A stretch of DNA of 9,296 bases from a bacterium (lineage in GTDB: Bacteria > Sumerlaeota > Sumerlaeia > MVZB01): NCBI GenBank assembly GCA_023480605.1, contig JAMCWS010000279.1, positions 1 to 9,296 on the forward strand, read 5' to 3'. The notes beneath the pieces were generated by a model. The model made no database searches, was not told the DNA's origin, and worked only from the letters and a program-made list of their open reading frames with translations. Both the position numbers and the translations under genes were made by a program. Below, one piece after another: positions 6,078 to 9,296 of the stretch; the first letter of the stretch is position 1; each line of letters opens with the position of its first letter.

Positions 6078-7697
6078 CTACTTCTTCACCTTCGGCCCTT
6101 CGCCCACGTCACCGGTTTGATCGAAAAACGTGTCAGGAAGATTCCATTTCGCATCGATCCTGTCGTACCAGTACTTCTCGTTATCGGTTAAGGATATTTT
6201 GTCTTTGACGATCTTTGGAGTAACCATTAGGACTAATTCAGTTTTCGCATTATCATAGTGTTTATCTTTAAAAAGCCAACCAAAGAATGGGATCTCATGA
6301 AACCAGGGAACACCCAAGGTATCCTCAATCTCATTTTGTTGACGCAGACCACCCAATACGACCGTGTTTCCGTCAGCGACGATAACGTTAGTATCAGCGT
6401 TTCGTTCGTCGATTTTAGGTGGTCCGAGGGGATTTTCATCGTCGGTACCAACTCGACCTCGGAATATAGATTGTTTCAGACTTATCTGCATCCTGACGAA
6501 ATCGTTGGGCGTAATGATTGGGGTCACCTTTATGTCCACCCCCGAGTCCTCGAACTCGACTTCGGCTACTTGAGAATTCTGCGTCGGCCCTTGAACGGCT
6601 TCTAAGTATGGTATTCTTTGTATTATTTGTATCTGAGCTGGCACGTTATTGAGTGTAGTCACTCGTGGATTGGCCAGCAATTCGGCAACGTTTCTTGTCT
6701 CAAGAGCCCTAAATATTGCATTGAGATTATAAGTATTCCCAAATATCCCAATCTTATCACCAAATCCGAGTGTGGCCTCGCCTGCCGCAACCGTTATCCC
6801 CTGAATCACCGCATTAAGCGTCTCGTCCGTAACGGCAGACCATTCGGTGCCCAAGTCACGCGCAGCGTCGATATTTATGTCCACCAGTCGCGCCTCCACC
6901 AGCACCTGCCGTTCGGCCTTGTCGAGTTGGCTCACCAGATCCTTGACGACTTCGATCTGCGGCGGGACGTCGGTGACGATCAGGACGTTGCTTTCCTCGT
7001 TGAACTCCAGGCGCCCCACGTCGTCCGAGATGAACGGCTTGAGCGTCTTGACCACATCGGCGGCCGAGACCCAGTTGAGCTGGATGACCTCGGTGTGCGT
7101 CTCGACGGTCTTGCGGCCCACCTGCTCCTGGGGCACGATGCGGAAAATGCCGCTGGCGTCGACGACGATGGCCAGCTTGCGCGTCGTCAGGATCGAATCC
7201 AGGGCGTCGCGCAGGCGGACGTTGTGCAGGCGCAGCGTGACGTTGCCCGTGATGTCCTCGGCGTCGAAAATGAAGTTGATGTTGAGCCGCTCGCCGATCG
7301 TGCGGATGACGTTGCTGAGCTTGGCGTCGGGGAAAACGAGCGAATCGACCATCACATCGAGCTTTTCCATCGCCTGCTTGGCCAGGATGTCGTTTTCCGG
7401 CTGCGAAAAGATGATCTGGATGCCGCCGCCGCCCACGGCCGACGCGGTGGTTCCCTGGTCGCCCGCGGCGGGCGGCGGCAGCGGCACTTCGGCCGCCTGG
7501 GCCGCCAGCACCGGCGCCGGCAGGGCCACGCCCGGCGCGCCGCCGGTCAGTTCGGCGTATTGCGCGATCGGGTTGGCCGCGGCGGCGTCTCCGGCGGCCT
7601 CGTCGGCCGCGCGGGCGGCGGGCTGGACCGCCAGCAGCGCGGCCGCCAGCACCATCGCCCCCAAAACCCCCCATCCCTTGGTGTGTATCGTCGACAT
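6078..7697 (-). CDS. pilQ: PilQ/GspD-type secretin
   Basis: This 539-residue protein would form the outer-membrane ring through which a type IV pilus (or type II secretion pseudopilus substrate) passes. The start ATG 7697 has AAGGAG 6 nt upstream; an ATG at 7724 would add nine residues without a good ribosome site. In order: a signal peptide (1-30, ending ARA), an Ala/Pro-rich linker to about 95, an STN-like domain (about 115-190, VDSLVFPDAKLSNVIRTIGERL), a secretin N1 domain (about 200-260, TEVIQLNWVSAADVVKTLKPF...VLIVTDVPPQI), then the secretin core (about 263-495). The core holds VLVEARLVDINI and the C-terminal signature GVPWFHEIPFFGWLFK. It is short for PilQ, with no AMIN domain. Placement after pilO and pilP favours PilQ over GspD. 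G+C falls sharply from about position 6840 to the 3' end. Confidence 0.88.
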   Translation of the reverse strand: MSTIHTKGWGVLGAMVLAAALLAVQPAARAADEAAGDAAAANPIAQYAELTGGAPGVALPAPVLAAQAAEVPLPPPAAGDQGTTASAVGGGGIQIIFSQPENDILAKQAMEKLDVMVDSLVFPDAKLSNVIRTIGERLNINFIFDAEDITGNVTLRLHNVRLRDALDSILTTRKLAIVVDASGIFRIVPQEQVGRKTVETHTEVIQLNWVSAADVVKTLKPFISDDVGRLEFNEESNVLIVTDVPPQIEVVKDLVSQLDKAERQVLVEARLVDINIDAARDLGTEWSAVTDETLNAVIQGITVAAGEATLGFGDKIGIFGNTYNLNAIFRALETRNVAELLANPRVTTLNNVPAQIQIIQRIPYLEAVQGPTQNSQVAEVEFEDSGVDIKVTPIITPNDFVRMQISLKQSIFRGRVGTDDENPLGPPKIDERNADTNVIVADGNTVVLGGLRQQNEIEDTLGVPWFHEIPFFGWLFKDKHYDNAKTELVLMVTPKIVKDKISLTDNEKYWYDRIDAKWNLPDTFFDQTGDVGEGPKVKK

Positions 7698-7801
7698 CCT
7701 AGGCTCCTTCCGGTTATGTGTCATGGCTGATCGATTCGACCGGGTCTCTCCGGGTCCTATGTTTGCGGCTCAAGGTCCGGCGGGCGGCTGGCCCGGCGGA
7801 C

Positions 7802-8702
7802 TCACCGTTTCCAACTGGTGTCGAAAGAGCCGGAGTCGCCGTTCTCCAGCGTCACGTCAAAATGCTTGTTACGGATGGCGTAAGTCACCGTGTTGTTGGT
7901 GATGCCGGTCACCGAAACCTCGGGGTAATTCGGCAGACAATCGCCGACCTTGAGCAGAAAGTCGCCCACCAGACACAGGTTCCCGCCGGGCGAGACGATC
8001 ACGCCGCTGGTGTTGTCCTGCACCCACGGGGGCAGTTGGATCTGTTCCTCGGTGATCTGCTGCTCGCCGGCCTTGGCGGCCGCGGCGGCTTCTTCGGCCG
8101 TCATGATCTGCGCCAGGCGGGCCTGCGCGGCCATCGTGTAGCGCGGGTTGTTCATCTGGATGATCCGCTGGAAAACCTGCTTGGCCTCGCCGACCTTGTT
8201 GCCGGCCAGCAGGCCTTCGGCGATGGTCGAGAGCTCTTCGAAGATCACCGCGTCGCGGACCCACGGCACCAGCATCGGGTCGGGCCGGCCGCCGGGATTG
8301 TAGATAAAGCGTGGCTTGTCGCCCAACAGGCGCAGTATCTCGGGGTTCTTGAACAGGTTTTCGGCCATTCGGTCGGGATCGTCCTGGCTTTCCAGCCCGA
8401 CGTCGCTGGCCTTCTTTTTCATGGCCTCGATCGCCGCCGCCCCCCCCCGGCTGGGTCAGGGCCGGCCCCAGCGACACCGGCTGAACCGCGCCCGCCGGGG
8501 CGCTCTGGCCCTGGGGCGGCTGCGTCGTGTCTTCGTCAGGCACGGTGGGCACCTGGGTCGGGAGAGCCTCGGGAGTCAGTCGGTTCTGGATCGCGCGGGG
8601 GGAAATCTTGCGCGCCAGGCTCTGCCAGGGCGATTCGGCCCGGGCCAGCCCCGCCATGGCCAGCGCCGCCAGAATGTAGCATAGCATCCGAATGCGTCTC
8701 AT
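7802..8702 (-). CDS. pilP: PilP-like pilus assembly protein, interrupted by a one-base frameshift
   Basis: ATG 8702 (GGAGGT 9 nt upstream) opens an N-terminal part with a signal peptide (MRRIRMLCYILAALAMAGLARA) and a Pro/Gln-rich linker. At a run of nine G on the coding strand (8448-8440) the frame is lost. The continuation, ending at TGA 7802, is one base out of frame. Eight G would join the two as a 299-residue protein (QPGG then AAAIEAMKKKASDVG). The second part has FIYNPGGRPDP (about 132-142), close to the PilP GRRDPF motif; a helical TPR-like stretch (about 154-203); and a C-terminal beta-rich segment (about 243-290, LVGDFLLKVGDCLPNYPEVSVTGI) like the PilP domain that contacts the secretin. 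Position between pilO and the secretin supports PilP. As written, translation would run out of frame to 7869. Sequencing error, slippage or a real mutation are all possible. Confidence 0.72.
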
Positions 8703-8722
8703 GGTCCCTGAACCTCCGCGGT

Positions 8723-9277
8723 TCACTTGTTAAACATGAAGGTGGTGATTTCCATGTCGATGTCGTGGATCGACGGGCGTTCCATGTTGTTGCTGATGGC
8801 GAAGTTCCTGACACGCATGAAGCGGTCGGGATTTTGTTCGATCAGCGTCATAAACTGGCCGAAGGCGTGGTAGTGGCCGTGCGACTTGACGCTATACGGG
8901 ATCTCGGTGTAGAGCGGCCGGCTGATCGGCAGTTCCGGTTTCACCTCTTCCTGGATGATGCCCGTCGTTCCCAGCACGTTGACCAGTTCCTTCATGAAGC
9001 CGGGGGCGTCGGGACTGGCCGGCAGGCGGCGCGTGGTCTTTTCGATCACTTCGGCCTGCTCCTTCATCGCGTCGGCCTGGTTCATCAGGGCGTTGATTTC
9101 GGCCAACTGCTTCTTCAGGTCATCGAGCTTGGCCTTCTCGGTCGACTTCCTGGTTTCGGCGTCCTTGATCATGCCGCGCCCGATCATGAAGTGAAAATAA
9201 CCGATCAGGGCGAGGCAGACGCCGCCGATGAACAGCGTCAGGATCAGGCTCGTTTTCTGTTGTTCGCCAATGGCCAT
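8723..9277 (-). CDS. pilO: PilO-type type IV pilus inner-membrane alignment protein
   Basis: PilO pairs with PilN and PilP in the periplasm to connect the pilus motor to the secretin. The 184-residue protein has a short cytoplasmic N-terminus, one membrane helix (about 11-33, LILTLFIGGVCLALIGYFHF), a coiled coil (about 38-86, KDAETRKSTEKAKLDDLKKQ and on) and a small globular domain (about 92-184). The last contains the PilO-like PGFMKELVNVLGTTGI and YHAFGQFMTLIEQNPDRFMRVRNF blocks. I chose ATG 9277, which has GAGGAG 10 nt upstream; GTG 9286 would add three residues but sits almost on that site. The stop at 8723 is 20 nt before the pilP-like start, so the genes are co-transcribed. It lies near the right edge; pilM and pilN are expected just beyond. 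Confidence 0.9.
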   Translation of the reverse strand: MAIGEQQKTSLILTLFIGGVCLALIGYFHFMIGRGMIKDAETRKSTEKAKLDDLKKQLAEINALMNQADAMKEQAEVIEKTTRRLPASPDAPGFMKELVNVLGTTGIIQEEVKPELPISRPLYTEIPYSVKSHGHYHAFGQFMTLIEQNPDRFMRVRNFAISNNMERPSIHDIDMEITTFMFNK

Positions 9278-9296
9278 CTGAGTCACGCTCCTCGCC

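Noticed and set aside
6618..7730. Long plus-strand open frame opposite the secretin
   Set aside because: It is rich in R, D, H and Q as expected from antisense of a GC-rich gene, and the secretin signature is clear on the other strand.
1..9296. CRISPR array, restriction or other defence system, or a novel multi-gene cassette
   Set aside because: There are no regularly spaced direct repeats, no cas or nuclease-like genes and no unexplained gene cluster. All sizeable credible frames have recognisable families.

Overview
The window looks like a piece of a GC-rich, diderm (Gram-negative type) bacterial chromosome. Exported proteins carry Sec-type signal peptides, and there is a secretin with inner-membrane type IV pilus partners. 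The GH110-like beta-helix protein, the glucuronate isomerase and the dispersed CCTGAAGGGG-type palindromes would suit a polysaccharide-degrading member of the Planctomycetota/PVC group. That placement is inference from gene content; no phylogenetic marker is present.

Region 1 (about 1-1720) is a mobile-element scar beside a tRNA. It holds the C-terminal end of an IS5-type transposase, a complete IS630-family element with perfect inverted repeats and a TA target duplication, the C-terminal catalytic end of a tyrosine recombinase, and a tRNA-Val(CAC) on the minus strand with its own promoter and terminator. The simplest history is this: an integrative element with its integrase entered at the 3' end of the tRNA, an IS5-like element then cut the integrase gene, and an IS630 element finally inserted at the TA where IS5 and integrase meet.

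Region 2 (about 1720-5350) is carbohydrate metabolism. A secreted right-handed beta-helix protein resembling GH110 alpha-galactosidases is on the plus strand. It converges on uxaC (glucuronate/galacturonate isomerase, minus strand) with a 32-bp gap. They are not an operon, but both suit growth on plant or algal polysaccharides.

Region 3 (about 5345-6077) has no convincing gene. It contains a degenerate GAC/CAC/GAG-type microsatellite directly upstream of uxaC, a roughly 190-bp imperfect palindrome made of two inverted copies of an approximately 85-bp unit, further repeat-like sequence, and a strong terminator for the operon to its right.

Region 4 (6078-9296) is a minus-strand operon in the order pilO, pilP-like, pilQ-like secretin; pilM and pilN would be expected beyond the right edge. 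PilO and PilP would form the periplasmic alignment complex linking the inner-membrane pilus motor to the outer-membrane secretin ring. Two oddities stand out. The pilP-like gene is broken by one extra G in a run of nine. The 3' half of the secretin gene is far more AT-rich than its 5' half, as if the gene were mosaic.

I see no clear evidence of a wholly undescribed multi-gene system. The most informative signals are the nested insertion, the large palindrome, the mosaic secretin and the homopolymer frameshift.
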